64,000 nt of DNA from Ralstonia mannitolilytica. Its GTDB lineage: Bacteria; Pseudomonadota; Gammaproteobacteria; Burkholderiales; Burkholderiaceae. The notes below the pieces were generated by a model, which worked only from the letters and a program-made list of their open reading frames with translations, was not told the origin of the DNA and did no database searches. Shown here in pieces: positions 8,993 through 17,420 of the stretch (positions are counted from its first letter, which is position 1; the number at the start of each line of letters is the position of its first letter). Location: assembly GCF_905397375.1 (NCBI RefSeq), contig NZ_CAJPVG010000003.1, positions 62,001 to 126,000 of the forward strand, given 5' to 3'. A program made the translations under genes and the position numbers.

Positions 8993-9733
8993 ATGACGAC
9001 TTCCCGCCCTGGCCGACGCCGTTTTGCGCTGATTCCGTCTGCGGGTACCGGCTCGCGTGCCGGGGGCGATCTGCCAAAGCAGTATCAATCGGTCGCCGGG
9101 CGGCCGATGCTGTGGCATACCGCGCAGGCGTTCCTGGCGAGCGCTGAAATCGATACGGTGCTGATCGTTACCACACCCGGCACAGAGCCGCTCGTGCAGC
9201 GGTTTCCCGGCTGCGGTTTCGACGTGCCCGGACTGGTGGAGGTCGATTGCGGCGGCGATTCGCGCCACGCGTCGGTCATGCATGGCCTGGCGGCGCTGCG
9301 AAGTCTCGGTGCAGAAGATGGCGACTGGGTGCTGGTGCACGACGCCGCGCGCCCCGGCCTGACGCCCGCGCTGGTCGCGCGTCTGATCGCGGCCGTTGAG
9401 GCGGAGGGCGCGCACGCGGCGGGCGGCATTCTCGCGCTGCCGGTGGCCGACACGCTCAAGCGCGCCGACGGCACCCAGCATATCGACGCCACGATCCAGC
9501 GCGAGGGCCTCTGGCAGGCGCAGACACCGCAGATGTTTCCGCTGGGCCTGCTGGAACGCGCCTTGCGTGACGCGCTGGCGCAGCACCGCATCGTCACCGA
9601 CGAGGCGAGCGCCATGGAAGCCTGCGGGCACAAACCGCTGCTGGTGGCGGGCGCGCTGCGCAACTTCAAGGTGACGTATCCCGACGATTTCGCGCTGGCC
9701 GAGGCCATCCTGGCGCACGCCAGCCACGACTGA
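8993..9733 (+). CDS. ispD: 2-C-methyl-D-erythritol 4-phosphate cytidylyltransferase
   Basis: 246 residues. IspD transfers CMP from CTP to methylerythritol phosphate, the third step of the MEP isoprenoid pathway. The nucleotide-binding start is visible: FALIPSAGTGSRAGGDLPKQY, an IspD variant of the AAGxGxRxxxxxPKQ loop. Further IspD motifs are VHDAARP (about 118-124), TPQMF and TDEASAME. The start is ATG 8993, the only one giving the conserved N-terminus; its ribosome site is poor. It is followed 17 bp later by ispF, the usual bacterial order, so both are probably one transcript. Confidence 0.95.
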   Translation: MTTSRPGRRRFALIPSAGTGSRAGGDLPKQYQSVAGRPMLWHTAQAFLASAEIDTVLIVTTPGTEPLVQRFPGCGFDVPGLVEVDCGGDSRHASVMHGLAALRSLGAEDGDWVLVHDAARPGLTPALVARLIAAVEAEGAHAAGGILALPVADTLKRADGTQHIDATIQREGLWQAQTPQMFPLGLLERALRDALAQHRIVTDEASAMEACGHKPLLVAGALRNFKVTYPDDFALAEAILAHASHD

Positions 9734-9750
9734 GAGAAAGGACCACACGC

Positions 9751-10257
9751 ATGAACTGGATGGACATCCGCATCGGTCAGGGCTACGACGTGCATGCGCT
9801 CGTGGAGGGCCGCAAGCTCATCCTCGGCGGCGTGGAGATTCCGCACACGCGCGGCCTGCTCGGCCACTCCGACGCCGACGCGCTGCTGCACGCGATTACC
9901 GATGCGCTGTTCGGCGCGGCCGGCCTCGGTGACATTGGCCGGCATTTTCCCGATACCGATCCTGCCTTTGCCGGCGCCGACAGCCGCGTATTGCTTCGTG
10001 AAGCCGTGCGCCGCGTGCGCCACGCTGGCTACGCCGTCGGCAATGTCGATGCGACGGTGATCGCGCAGAGGCCCAAGCTCGCTCCGCACGTGCCCGGCAT
10101 GATCGCCAACCTGGCCGAAGACCTTGGCATCGCCCGCGAGCGCTGCAACGTCAAGGCAAAGACGAACGAACAGCTCGGCTTTGAAGGCAAGGAGGAAGGC
10201 GTCGTCGCGCAGGCCGTCGTGCTCATCTATCGCGCGGAAGCCGCCGAGCAGGACTGA
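9751..10257 (+). CDS. ispF: 2-C-methyl-D-erythritol 2,4-cyclodiphosphate synthase
   Basis: 168 residues. IspF cyclises the CDP-methylerythritol 2-phosphate intermediate with loss of CMP in the MEP pathway. The zinc-binding residues are in GYDVHAL (D and H near the N-terminus) and in GHSDADALLHAITDAL. The C-terminal KAKTNEQLGFEGKEEG is the family's CDP-binding segment. AAAGGA eight bases before ATG 9751 supports this start; a second in-frame ATG at 9760 gives the more commonly annotated MDIRIGQG beginning. Confidence 0.96.
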   Translation: MNWMDIRIGQGYDVHALVEGRKLILGGVEIPHTRGLLGHSDADALLHAITDALFGAAGLGDIGRHFPDTDPAFAGADSRVLLREAVRRVRHAGYAVGNVDATVIAQRPKLAPHVPGMIANLAEDLGIARERCNVKAKTNEQLGFEGKEEGVVAQAVVLIYRAEAAEQD

Positions 10258-10345
10258 GCTTGCGCCTCGCCGCACGCCATGCCCGACGGCAGCCCGGATC
10301 GCTCGGCGCTGCCGTTGTCATTTGCACGCCCGCTGCGCCATGCCG

Positions 10346-10864
10346 CTATTCGGCGGCGATCACGACCGCCGCGGCGTTGACGACCGAGGCAATGCGGCCT
10401 ACATCGCGCAACTGCTGCGTGGTCATGCCGATCTCCTTGAGCAGCTTGTAGTGTGAGCTGACACAGAAGTGGCACTTGCCGACGATGGACGCTGCCAGGG
10501 CATACATCTCGAAGCGGCGCTTGTCGATGCCGCCGTGGCTGGCATAGGCATTCATGCGCAGTTCCGCGCGCTGCGTCTTCAGGTCGGCGTCGTCGGCCAT
10601 CTCAACGAACGGATACCACGTGTTGTTCATGCCCATGAGCGCGGCCGCGGTCAGCACGCCGGTGGTCTCTTGCGGAGACAGCACGCCGGCGTTGCGGATG
10701 ACGTCCACCAGCACCTTGCTCCTGGCTGCAAACGCCGCTGCCAATGCCACGCCCACCGCGTCGGGGCCCTCCAGCGAGGAACGCGCGATCGTACCGTCGA
10801 GATTGAGCCGGATGTCTTTCGCGTAGTCGGGAATCAGGCCCTTGATGGTCTGCAGAAATTCCAT
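10346..10864 (-). CDS. ahpD: Alkyl hydroperoxide reductase AhpD
   Basis: 172 residues from ATG 10864, preceded by AAAGGAG. AhpD is a CxxC thiol protein of the carboxymuconolactone-decarboxylase fold that supports or recycles the peroxiredoxin AhpC. The redox centre C131-HF-C134 with H138 is visible in KCHFCVSSHYK. The gene lies 84 bp downstream of ahpC on the same strand, behind an intrinsic-terminator-like hairpin, so its expression may be partly attenuated relative to ahpC. The pairing with AhpC supports a role in organic peroxide removal without an AhpF partner nearby. Confidence 0.93.
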   Translation of the reverse strand: MEFLQTIKGLIPDYAKDIRLNLDGTIARSSLEGPDAVGVALAAAFAARSKVLVDVIRNAGVLSPQETTGVLTAAALMGMNNTWYPFVEMADDADLKTQRAELRMNAYASHGGIDKRRFEMYALAASIVGKCHFCVSSHYKLLKEIGMTTQQLRDVGRIASVVNAAAVVIAAE

Positions 10865-10900
10865 GGGGATCTCCTTTCTGCCGCGGCGGAGCCAGAAAGA

Positions 10901-10922
10901 AAGCCCGCGCAAGGGCGGGCTT
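10901..10922 (-). terminator. Attenuator-like hairpin between ahpC and ahpD
   Basis: Perfect 8-bp stem (AAGCCCGC / GCGGGCTT) with a six-base loop. Read on the minus strand it is followed by TCTTTCT, a weak T-rich tail. It lies in the ahpC-ahpD gap and would lower ahpD transcription relative to ahpC. Confidence 0.6.
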
Positions 10923-10948
10923 CGAACCGGATCAGCGCCGCGTGGCCG

Positions 10949-11497
10949 TTACAGCGTGGCACCGCCAACGGCGCGGTTGCACGGGCAGAGCTCGTCGGTT
11001 TGCAGGCCGTCGAGAATGCGCAGCACCTCATCCGGGTTGCGGCCCACGTTCAGGTTGTTGACCGAAACGTGCTGGATCACGTTGTCCGGGTCGACGATGA
11101 ACGTCGCGCGCAATGCGACGCCCGCTTCATGCTCGCGCACGCCGAGCTGGTCGATCAGCGCGCCGGTCGTGTCGGCAAACGACCACTGGTTCAGCTTATT
11201 GAGATCCTTGTGCTCGCGGCGCCACGCGAGTTTGACGAATTCGTTGTCCGTCGAGCCGCCCATCACGATGGTGTCGCGGTCGGCAAAGTCCTGATTGAGC
11301 TTGGCAAAGGCCACGATCTCGGTCGGACATACGAACGTGAAGTCTTTCGGATAGAAGAAGATGACCTTCCACTTGCCCGGGAACGAGGTCTCGGTGATGC
11401 CTTCGAATGCCGACTCGCCGTTTTCCTCGTGGTTGTTGAATCCCGGCTTGACGCCGACGACCTTGAACGGTTCGAGCTTGTCACCAATGGTCTTCAT
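10949..11497 (-). CDS. ahpC: Peroxiredoxin AhpC
   Basis: 182 residues. This thiol peroxidase reduces hydrogen peroxide and organic hydroperoxides. The peroxidatic cysteine is C57 in FTFVCPTE; the C-terminus has C171-P-C173. The fold and the C-terminal Cys-Pro-Cys resemble the AhpC/AhpD type found with AhpD rather than the E. coli AhpF type. ATG 11497 is preceded by AGGAG. Upstream, a weak promoter-like pair lies at 11655-11660 and 11631-11636 on the minus strand. OxyR control is typical for the family, but I see no clear OxyR site. Confidence 0.95.
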   Translation of the reverse strand: MKTIGDKLEPFKVVGVKPGFNNHEENGESAFEGITETSFPGKWKVIFFYPKDFTFVCPTEIVAFAKLNQDFADRDTIVMGGSTDNEFVKLAWRREHKDLNKLNQWSFADTTGALIDQLGVREHEAGVALRATFIVDPDNVIQHVSVNNLNVGRNPDEVLRILDGLQTDELCPCNRAVGGATL

Positions 11498-11630
11498 GGG
11501 CTTCTCCTGGAGGGGTGCGGCAATGGAAAGGGGCTTGCAAGCACGAGCTCACACCCGGGCGGCAAACGGGGGGCGGGCGCAGGCGAAGCTTGCGGCATGG
11601 ACCGGCAAGGCCGCGCAGCGTGGCGGCTGC

Positions 11631-11660
11631 ATTATTGGCGATGAACAGGCAGGCGGCCAA
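11631..11660 (-). promoter_or_regulatory. Possible ahpC promoter
   Basis: On the minus strand TTGGCC is followed after 18 bases by AATAAT, pointing to ahpC 134 bp downstream. Both boxes are imperfect. The rest of the 260-bp gap 11498-11758 shows no gene. Confidence 0.3.
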
Positions 11661-11758
11661 TTGATAATCTCAAAGCCGCGCATAGCGCAGCCAGTACGGC
11701 CTGGGCGGCCGCACATGTCAGGCAGGGGAAGCAGGGGATGTGCCCGGCGCCCAGGGCG

Positions 11759-13120
11759 TCAGACGCGTGCGTAGCAGGCGCAGACGATGAGGCCGGTCTC
11801 GGGCGGCGTGCGGTTCTCGAGGGTCAGACGACCGCCGCTGCGCTGCAGGATGCGATTGACGATCGACATGCCCAGGCCGGCGCCCTTGGCTTCGCTGCGG
11901 GCAGATTCCAGCCGGTAGAACGGGCGAGTGAGCAAGGCAAGCTGGTCCGGCGGCACGCCCGCACCGCGATCGGCCACGCACAACACAACTTCGTTGCCCC
12001 GGAGCACGGTGCTGACGGTGATCTCCGCGCGGCCGGTGCCGGGCGTTTTGCCGTAGCGGCGCGCATTTTCGATCAGGTTGTCGAGAATGCGCTGCGTCTC
12101 CATCCGGTTACAGCGGGCGATGGCTTCGGGCGCCAGCTTGAGGGTGAGGTCGATGTCGTCGTGCGCGGAATAGACGGGCGCCGTGTCGCGCACGAGCTCG
12201 GTCAGGTCCACGGCTTCGAGCATTTCACCGCTGGGGCGCGCGTAGTCGAGAAACTGCCCGATGATGGCGTCCATCTGTTCGATGTCGGCCACCATAAGCT
12301 CGCGTGTCTGGTCGTCGACCGGGCTCATCTCGGTTTCCAGCCGCAGGCGCGTGAGCGGTGTGCGCAGGTCGTGCGAAATGCCGGCCAGCATGACGGCGCG
12401 GTCTGCCTCCAACTGCTTGAGGTCACGCACCATCTGGTTGAAGCTGTGATTGGCCTGCGCCACCTCGGTGCCGCCGCCTTCGGGCAGCGGCTTTGGATCA
12501 TCGCCGGCGCTGATGGCGCGCGCCGTGTCGGCCAGGCGCTTGAGCGGCTGGTTCACGCGTGACGTAATGAAGGCCGCACCCAGCACCGACAGCACCAGCG
12601 CCGCCGTCGACCACCACAGCCATTGCACGCCGGGCACGCGCTCGAAGCGGTCAGGACTGATGGCGACCCAGTAATCGTCGCCCTCGATCTGGAAGCTCAC
12701 CCACACGCCCGGGATGTCGTTGACCGCCGTGGCGATCACCGTCTCGGCGCCGAGCCGGTTACGGATCTCGTGCTGCACAAGTTGCGTGAGGTACGGGTTG
12801 GTATGCGGCTCGCGGTATTCGTCTTCGCGCTCACGCGGGTAGACCTTGATGCCTTCGTTCTGTACGAGGTCGAGCAGCAGGAAGCGCCGGCGCGTGGGGT
12901 CGGAATACAGCAGCGCCGCGCGCGTGAGCTTGACCACGCTCACCACCTGCATGGCGATCTGCTGCGCGCGCGGCTCGCGCTCGAAAATGCGGAAGCTCTG
13001 GAACCACACGCCCAGCGAGATCGCGATGAGCAGGGCGATCAGCATGAAGGTCCGCCAGAACAGCGAGCCGAACACACTGATCAATAGACGCCGCAACGCG
13101 GCCGGACGCGGGATGCGCAA
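11759..13120 (-). CDS. envZ: Osmolarity-type sensor histidine kinase (EnvZ)
   Basis: About 453 residues. TM1 (about 24-41) and TM2 (about 166-185) flank a periplasmic sensor. A HAMP linker follows (about 186-240). The phospho-acceptor is H250 in AGISHDLRTPLTRL, and the HATPase_c domain has N-box DNLIENARRYG and G-boxes DRGAGVP and GAGLGMSI. It would phosphorylate and dephosphorylate the OmpR encoded 33 bp upstream. The longest frame starts at TTG 13120 and there is no convincing ribosome site, so the start is uncertain by some residues, but TM1 requires a start close to this. Gene order ompR-envZ and the kinase sequence together support the name; the actual stimulus is unknown. Confidence 0.88.
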   Translation of the reverse strand: MRIPRPAALRRLLISVFGSLFWRTFMLIALLIAISLGVWFQSFRIFEREPRAQQIAMQVVSVVKLTRAALLYSDPTRRRFLLLDLVQNEGIKVYPREREDEYREPHTNPYLTQLVQHEIRNRLGAETVIATAVNDIPGVWVSFQIEGDDYWVAISPDRFERVPGVQWLWWSTAALVLSVLGAAFITSRVNQPLKRLADTARAISAGDDPKPLPEGGGTEVAQANHSFNQMVRDLKQLEADRAVMLAGISHDLRTPLTRLRLETEMSPVDDQTRELMVADIEQMDAIIGQFLDYARPSGEMLEAVDLTELVRDTAPVYSAHDDIDLTLKLAPEAIARCNRMETQRILDNLIENARRYGKTPGTGRAEITVSTVLRGNEVVLCVADRGAGVPPDQLALLTRPFYRLESARSEAKGAGLGMSIVNRILQRSGGRLTLENRTPPETGLIVCACYARV

Positions 13121-13153
13121 GTCGGTGCGGGGATGAAGGGTTGAAGGCCGGTC

Positions 13154-13876
13154 TTACTTGGCGCCGTCGGGGATGAACACGTAGCCCAGGCCCCAGACCG
13201 TCTGGATGAAGCGCGGGTTGCTCGGATCCGGTTCGATCAGCTTGCGCAGGCGCGAGATCTGCACGTCGAGGCTGCGGTCGAAGACTTCGTATTCACGGCC
13301 GCGCGCCATTTCCATGAGCTTCTCGCGCGATAGGGGTTGGCGCGGATGGCGTGCAAACACCTTCAGGACGGAGAATTCGCCCGTTGTGAGCGTGATCTCT
13401 TCGTCGTTCTTCTTGAGCGTGCGCGTTGCCAGGTTCAGCACAAAGTCGCCAAATGCGAAGGTCTCGGGCGTTTCGGACGGCGCGCCGGGAATCTCGGCCG
13501 GGCCGCGGCGGCGCAGCACGGCGTGGATGCGCGCGATCAGTTCGCGCGGATTGAACGGCTTGGGCAGGTAGTCGTCGGCGCCCATTTCGAGGCCGACGAT
13601 GCGATCGACGTCTTCACCCTTGGCGGTGAGCATGATGATGGGCGTCTGATCATTCGCACCGCGCAAACGGCGGCAGATCGACAGGCCGTCTTCGCCCGGC
13701 ATCATCAGGTCGAGCACCAGCAAGTCGAAGCGCTCGCGCAGCCAGAGTTTGTTCATGGCCGTGGCGTTTTCCGCCACCAGCACGGTGAAGCCCTGTTCCC
13801 CCAGGTAGCGGCGCAGCAGGTCACGCAGGCGGGGGTCGTCGTCCACGACGAGAATCTTATGACTGGAATTTTCCAT
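13154..13876 (-). CDS. ompR: Response regulator OmpR
   Basis: 240 residues from ATG 13876. The receiver domain (about 8-120) has acidic residues VDDD, phospho-acceptor D56 in LLVLDLMMPG, and K in MLTAKGED. The C-terminal winged helix (about 145-238) shows the OmpR-type DNA-binding pattern RSLDVQISRLRKLIE. It is cotranscribed with envZ and would regulate porin or surface genes; targets are not visible here. An upstream in-frame extension to 14134 was rejected because homology begins at MENSSHKILVVDDD. Confidence 0.94.
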   Translation of the reverse strand: MENSSHKILVVDDDPRLRDLLRRYLGEQGFTVLVAENATAMNKLWLRERFDLLVLDLMMPGEDGLSICRRLRGANDQTPIIMLTAKGEDVDRIVGLEMGADDYLPKPFNPRELIARIHAVLRRRGPAEIPGAPSETPETFAFGDFVLNLATRTLKKNDEEITLTTGEFSVLKVFARHPRQPLSREKLMEMARGREYEVFDRSLDVQISRLRKLIEPDPSNPRFIQTVWGLGYVFIPDGAK

Positions 13877-14056
13877 GGCGCTAATGGTAACGACAAAAAC
13901 ATGGGCCCGAGGCGCTGTGAAAGCCCAATTGAAACAGACGGTTACATTATTTACCGGCCCACGTGAACAGGGCGCAGGACGCGCGGCTACACTGCCTTGG
14001 CAGTTCCTCGCAGCAGTTTGGGGTCTGTCGACCCCCGCGGAGGGGACTGGCGTGCA

Positions 14057-14503
14057 ATGCGGTTGCCTGTTATCGATTGTCGCGCAATGATGCATGGCGC
14101 ATCGGTTTCCAGCAACAAGGACGTGGCTTCTCAATCCCCTTTTTCGACTCGGTCAGGAATATTTCGGCGGCATCTGGTGCTGCTGGCTTGTGCGGCCGGC
14201 CTGTGCATGGCTGGCTTGCCGGCGCACGCGCGTGGCGACCGCGGCGGTTTTGGCGGCTTCGGCGGCTTTTTCGGCGGCGGACATGCCATGCAGGCCGGTG
14301 GACCGGAGAAAAGGGGCGGGCAGGGGCAGGCGCACGGCCGAGGCAGCGAAGAGCGCAGCCGACGTGCCGCCGCCATGGAAAACCGCCGTGGCGAGAACGC
14401 CGATCGACCAGGTCCGCAGCGCAAGCTGTCTCCCGAGGAACGCAAGCAATTGCGTCAGAACATCTACGACGTCACGCGCGATCTTTACCATCGCGGCGGG
14501 TAG
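14057..14503 (+). CDS. Small exported protein, Gly/Phe-rich then basic
   Basis: About 148 residues from ATG 14057, preceded by GGAGGGG at about 11 bases. ATGs at 14087 and 14090 are alternatives without a ribosome site. A hydrophobic segment HLVLLACAAGLCMAGL followed by AHA looks like a signal peptide. The mature protein begins with a Gly/Phe repeat (GGFGGFGGFFGG) and continues with an Arg/Glu/Gln-rich hydrophilic stretch. It ends in LSPEERKQLRQNIYDVTRDLY, a segment reminiscent of small periplasmic stress proteins. I do not recognise a family. It is divergent from ompR. Confidence 0.6.
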   Translation: MRLPVIDCRAMMHGASVSSNKDVASQSPFSTRSGIFRRHLVLLACAAGLCMAGLPAHARGDRGGFGGFGGFFGGGHAMQAGGPEKRGGQGQAHGRGSEERSRRAAAMENRRGENADRPGPQRKLSPEERKQLRQNIYDVTRDLYHRGG

Positions 14504-14602
14504 GTCGGCGCGGGAAACGGCGCGCAAGTCGCTGCCCCCAACCGCAACGCAATTGCGTGGCGTCGAGAGAATAGGGCAATGGGGCCGATTCGGGGGACCA
14601 AC

Positions 14603-16210
14603 ATGCGTATCCGTACCACAGCACTATGGGTGGCGCTGGCCGCCAGCGTTCTTTGCCTGCCGGCCACGCAAGCGGCGGCGCAGGGCAAGCCGCAACGGCA
14701 TTCCACGCACGTCAAGGCGGCCGTCGCCGAGGAGCAGCGCCTCGATCGCGACGAGGCGCGCTACTTCCTGACCCGCATCGGCTTTGCGCCTTCCGAAAGC
14801 GAGCTTGACGCCTACGCAGGGCTCACGCACCGCGAAGCCGTCGATCGCGTGCTCGCCCAGACGGGCACTGTTGCCACGCAGCCGCCGCCTGCGTGGGTGA
14901 ACGAGCCGATCCTTCCCTATGACAAGCTCGCCGACGAAGACGCCCGCAAGGCTGCGAGACGCACCAACGCGGCGCACGAACTCGAGCTGCGCGCATGGTG
15001 GCTCGGCGAAATGATCCAGACGCCGTCACCGCTGACCGAGCGCATGACGCTGTTCTGGCACAACCATTTCGTGTCGAGCTCGCAGAAGGTCCCGTTTGCG
15101 CAGTTGATGTATCGACAGAACGTGCTGCTGCGGCAGAACGCGGTCGGCAACTTCGGCGCCATGCTCCATGCCGTCGCCAAGGACCCGGCGATGCTGATCT
15201 ACCTGGATGGCGCGCAGAGCCGCAAAGGCAAGCCCAACGAGAACTTCGCGCGCGAGGTGATGGAGCTCTTCACGCTGGGTGAAGGCCATTACAGCGAACA
15301 GGACATCAAGGAAGCTGCCCGTGCCTATACCGGCTGGAGCGTCGACCGCGACCACGACTTTGCGTATGTCTGGCGGCCGCAGATCCACGACACCGGCGTG
15401 AAGACGGTGTTCGGCCAGAGCGGCGACTACGACGGCGACCAGATGCTGGACATCCTGCTGTCTCGCCCCGAGACAGCGACGTTTATCGTCACCAAGCTGT
15501 GGCGCGAGTTCGTTTCGCCCGATCCGGATGCGGCGCAGGTGCAGCGCGTGGCCGATGCGTTCCGCGCCAGCGGCTACGACATCAAGGTCGCGTTGCGCGA
15601 GTTGTTGATGACCCCGGCGTTCTGGGCGCCGCAGTCGCGCGCGACGCTGGTGAAGTCGCCGGTCGAGATGATCGTCGGCACGCTCAAGGCATTCAACGTG
15701 CAGTATTCCGACCCGACGCCGTTTGCGATCAAGGCCGCGCAGCTTGGGCAGAATCTGCTGGCGCCGCCCAACGTCAAGGGTTGGCCCGGCGGCGATGCGT
15801 GGATCAACTCCAACACGCTGCTGGGGCGCAAGCAGTTTCTCGATCAGCTCTTCCGCTCGACGGAGATGAAGGCGCCCGCGCAGGCACAGAAGCCCGCCGT
15901 GGTGATGGCCTCCATGCGTGAAGCGCTGAACCAGGGCGGCGCGGTGCAGGGCCTGGGCCAGGCCCTCAAGGGCATGGGGCAGGAAGGCCGCTTCAAGCTC
16001 GCGCAATCGCAGACGATGGTGTCGTTCAACGCGGCCACGTGGCTTGCGCAGTTCGGCGCGAATGCGGACGACCCGCCGCCGCTCACCTCGCGTATCTCCA
16101 TTCAGCGGGCCGTGTTGCCGATCGAGCCGACGGCGCCGATTCCCGTCAAGCTGGCAGGCACGGCGTATCTGCGCACGCTGCTGATGGACCCGGCTTACCA
16201 GTTGAAGTAG
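14603..16210 (+). CDS. Exported DUF1800 family protein
   Basis: 535 residues from ATG 14603, preceded by a GGGGGA ribosome site. Signal peptide: RTTALWVALAASVLCLPATQAAAQ. The mature part is a DUF1800 protein: ARYFLTRIGFAPSESELDAYAG near the start, then LTERMTLFWHNHFVSS, NFAREVMELFTLGEGHYSEQD and LAPPNVKGWPGGDAWIN. DUF1800 proteins are found next to DUF1501 proteins in many bacteria; their biochemical role is unknown. The DUF1501 gene starts 25 bp downstream, so the pair is an operon. The LTERMTLFWHNHF block is characteristic. Confidence 0.88.
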   Translation: MRIRTTALWVALAASVLCLPATQAAAQGKPQRHSTHVKAAVAEEQRLDRDEARYFLTRIGFAPSESELDAYAGLTHREAVDRVLAQTGTVATQPPPAWVNEPILPYDKLADEDARKAARRTNAAHELELRAWWLGEMIQTPSPLTERMTLFWHNHFVSSSQKVPFAQLMYRQNVLLRQNAVGNFGAMLHAVAKDPAMLIYLDGAQSRKGKPNENFAREVMELFTLGEGHYSEQDIKEAARAYTGWSVDRDHDFAYVWRPQIHDTGVKTVFGQSGDYDGDQMLDILLSRPETATFIVTKLWREFVSPDPDAAQVQRVADAFRASGYDIKVALRELLMTPAFWAPQSRATLVKSPVEMIVGTLKAFNVQYSDPTPFAIKAAQLGQNLLAPPNVKGWPGGDAWINSNTLLGRKQFLDQLFRSTEMKAPAQAQKPAVVMASMREALNQGGAVQGLGQALKGMGQEGRFKLAQSQTMVSFNAATWLAQFGANADDPPPLTSRISIQRAVLPIEPTAPIPVKLAGTAYLRTLLMDPAYQLK

Positions 16211-16235
16211 CGCCATCGCTGCAGGAGCACACATC

Positions 16236-17420
16236 ATGAAACGTCGCGATTTTCTCAAAGCAGGCGCCATGCTCGGCCTTGGTGGCACTGCACCCGGGAT
16301 CGTCTTCGCGCAGGGCGAAGATCGTCGCAAAGGCTATGGCAACCTGCTCATTCTCATCGAACTCAAGGGCGGCAACGACGGGCTGAACACCGTGGTGCCG
16401 TACACAAGCGCGCAGTACTATGCGCTGCGCCCGCGCATTGCCATCAAGCGCGAACAGGTGCTGCAGCTCGATGACCGCTACGGCCTGCATCCGTCGCTGC
16501 AGGCCATGATGCCGCTGTGGCAGGCGGGTGAGCTCAGTGTGGTGCAGGGGTTGTCGTATCCGCAGCCGAATCTCTCGCATTTCCGCTCCATCGAGATCTG
16601 GGACACGGCCTCGCGCTCCGACCAATATCTGCGCGAGGGCTGGCTTACGCGCGCCTTCGCCGTCAAACCGGTGCCCGCATCGTTCGGCGCCGATGGCGTG
16701 ATCATCGGCAGCGCAGACCTCGGCCCGCTGGATGGCGGCGCACGCGCCGTGGCGCTGGCCAGTCCGGACGCCTTTCTCAACGAAGCCAAACTGGCAATGC
16801 CCTCCAACGCACGCGGAAACGCCACGCTCGCGCACGTACTGAAGGTCGAGGCGGATATCGTCAAGGCGGCCGACGGGCTGCGTCCGAAGTCGGGCAAGTA
16901 CGCGTTCCAGACGCGCTTTCCCGACGGCGGCTTTGGCAATTCGATCAAGGCGGCGATGCAGGTGGTCGCCGCACCTGGTCACGGCGGTGCCGACGTTGCG
17001 GTGGTGTGCCTGTCGCTGGGCAGCTTCGATACGCACACCAACCAGCAAGGCACGCAGGCGAATCTGCTGCGGCAACTGGCCGAAGGCATCGCTTCGCTCA
17101 AGAGCGCCCTGACCGAACTGGGCCGCTGGAACGACACGCTGGTCGTCACGTACTCGGAGTTCGGCCGACGTCCGCGCGAAAACCTCAACGGCGGGACGGA
17201 CCACGGCACGGCCGCGGCGCACTTCGTGGCGGGCGGGCGCGTGAAGGGCGGGCTGGCAGGCCAGGGGCCCGTGCTGGAGCGGCTGGATGGCAGCGGCAAC
17301 CTCGATCCGTCGGTGGATTTCCGCTCGCTCTACGCGACGGTGTTGGAGCGCTGGTGGGGCATGGATTCCCAGCCGGTGCTGGCCGGCCGGTTTGCGCCTC
17401 TCGACCTGATCAAGGCCTGA
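16236..17420 (+). CDS. Tat-exported DUF1501 family protein
   Basis: 394 residues. The N-terminus MKRRDFLKAGAMLGLGG is a twin-arginine signal (RRDFLK) followed by a hydrophobic stretch, so the protein is probably folded with a cofactor or metal before export. DUF1501 belongs to the alkaline-phosphatase/sulfatase-like superfamily; visible signatures include LIELKGGNDGLNTVVPY, SHFRSIEIWDTAS, SLGSFDTHTNQ and GGTDHGTAAAHFVAGG. It follows the DUF1800 gene by 25 bp and is convergent with the squalene-synthase-like gene (stop codons directly adjoin at 17420/17421). Function unknown; hydrolase-like activity is an inference from the fold. Confidence 0.88.
   Translation: MKRRDFLKAGAMLGLGGTAPGIVFAQGEDRRKGYGNLLILIELKGGNDGLNTVVPYTSAQYYALRPRIAIKREQVLQLDDRYGLHPSLQAMMPLWQAGELSVVQGLSYPQPNLSHFRSIEIWDTASRSDQYLREGWLTRAFAVKPVPASFGADGVIIGSADLGPLDGGARAVALASPDAFLNEAKLAMPSNARGNATLAHVLKVEADIVKAADGLRPKSGKYAFQTRFPDGGFGNSIKAAMQVVAAPGHGGADVAVVCLSLGSFDTHTNQQGTQANLLRQLAEGIASLKSALTELGRWNDTLVVTYSEFGRRPRENLNGGTDHGTAAAHFVAGGRVKGGLAGQGPVLERLDGSGNLDPSVDFRSLYATVLERWWGMDSQPVLAGRFAPLDLIKA

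Noticed and set aside
6080..9733. Open frame of 1217 codons on the plus strand covering mfd antisense and ispD
   Set aside because: Only the part from 8993 is real (ispD). The rest is the antisense shadow of mfd, with His/Arg-rich translation typical of reversed high-GC coding sequence.
11361..11774. 137-codon plus-strand frame starting inside ahpC
   Set aside because: It begins antisense to ahpC and ends in envZ; no ribosome site and no family resemblance.
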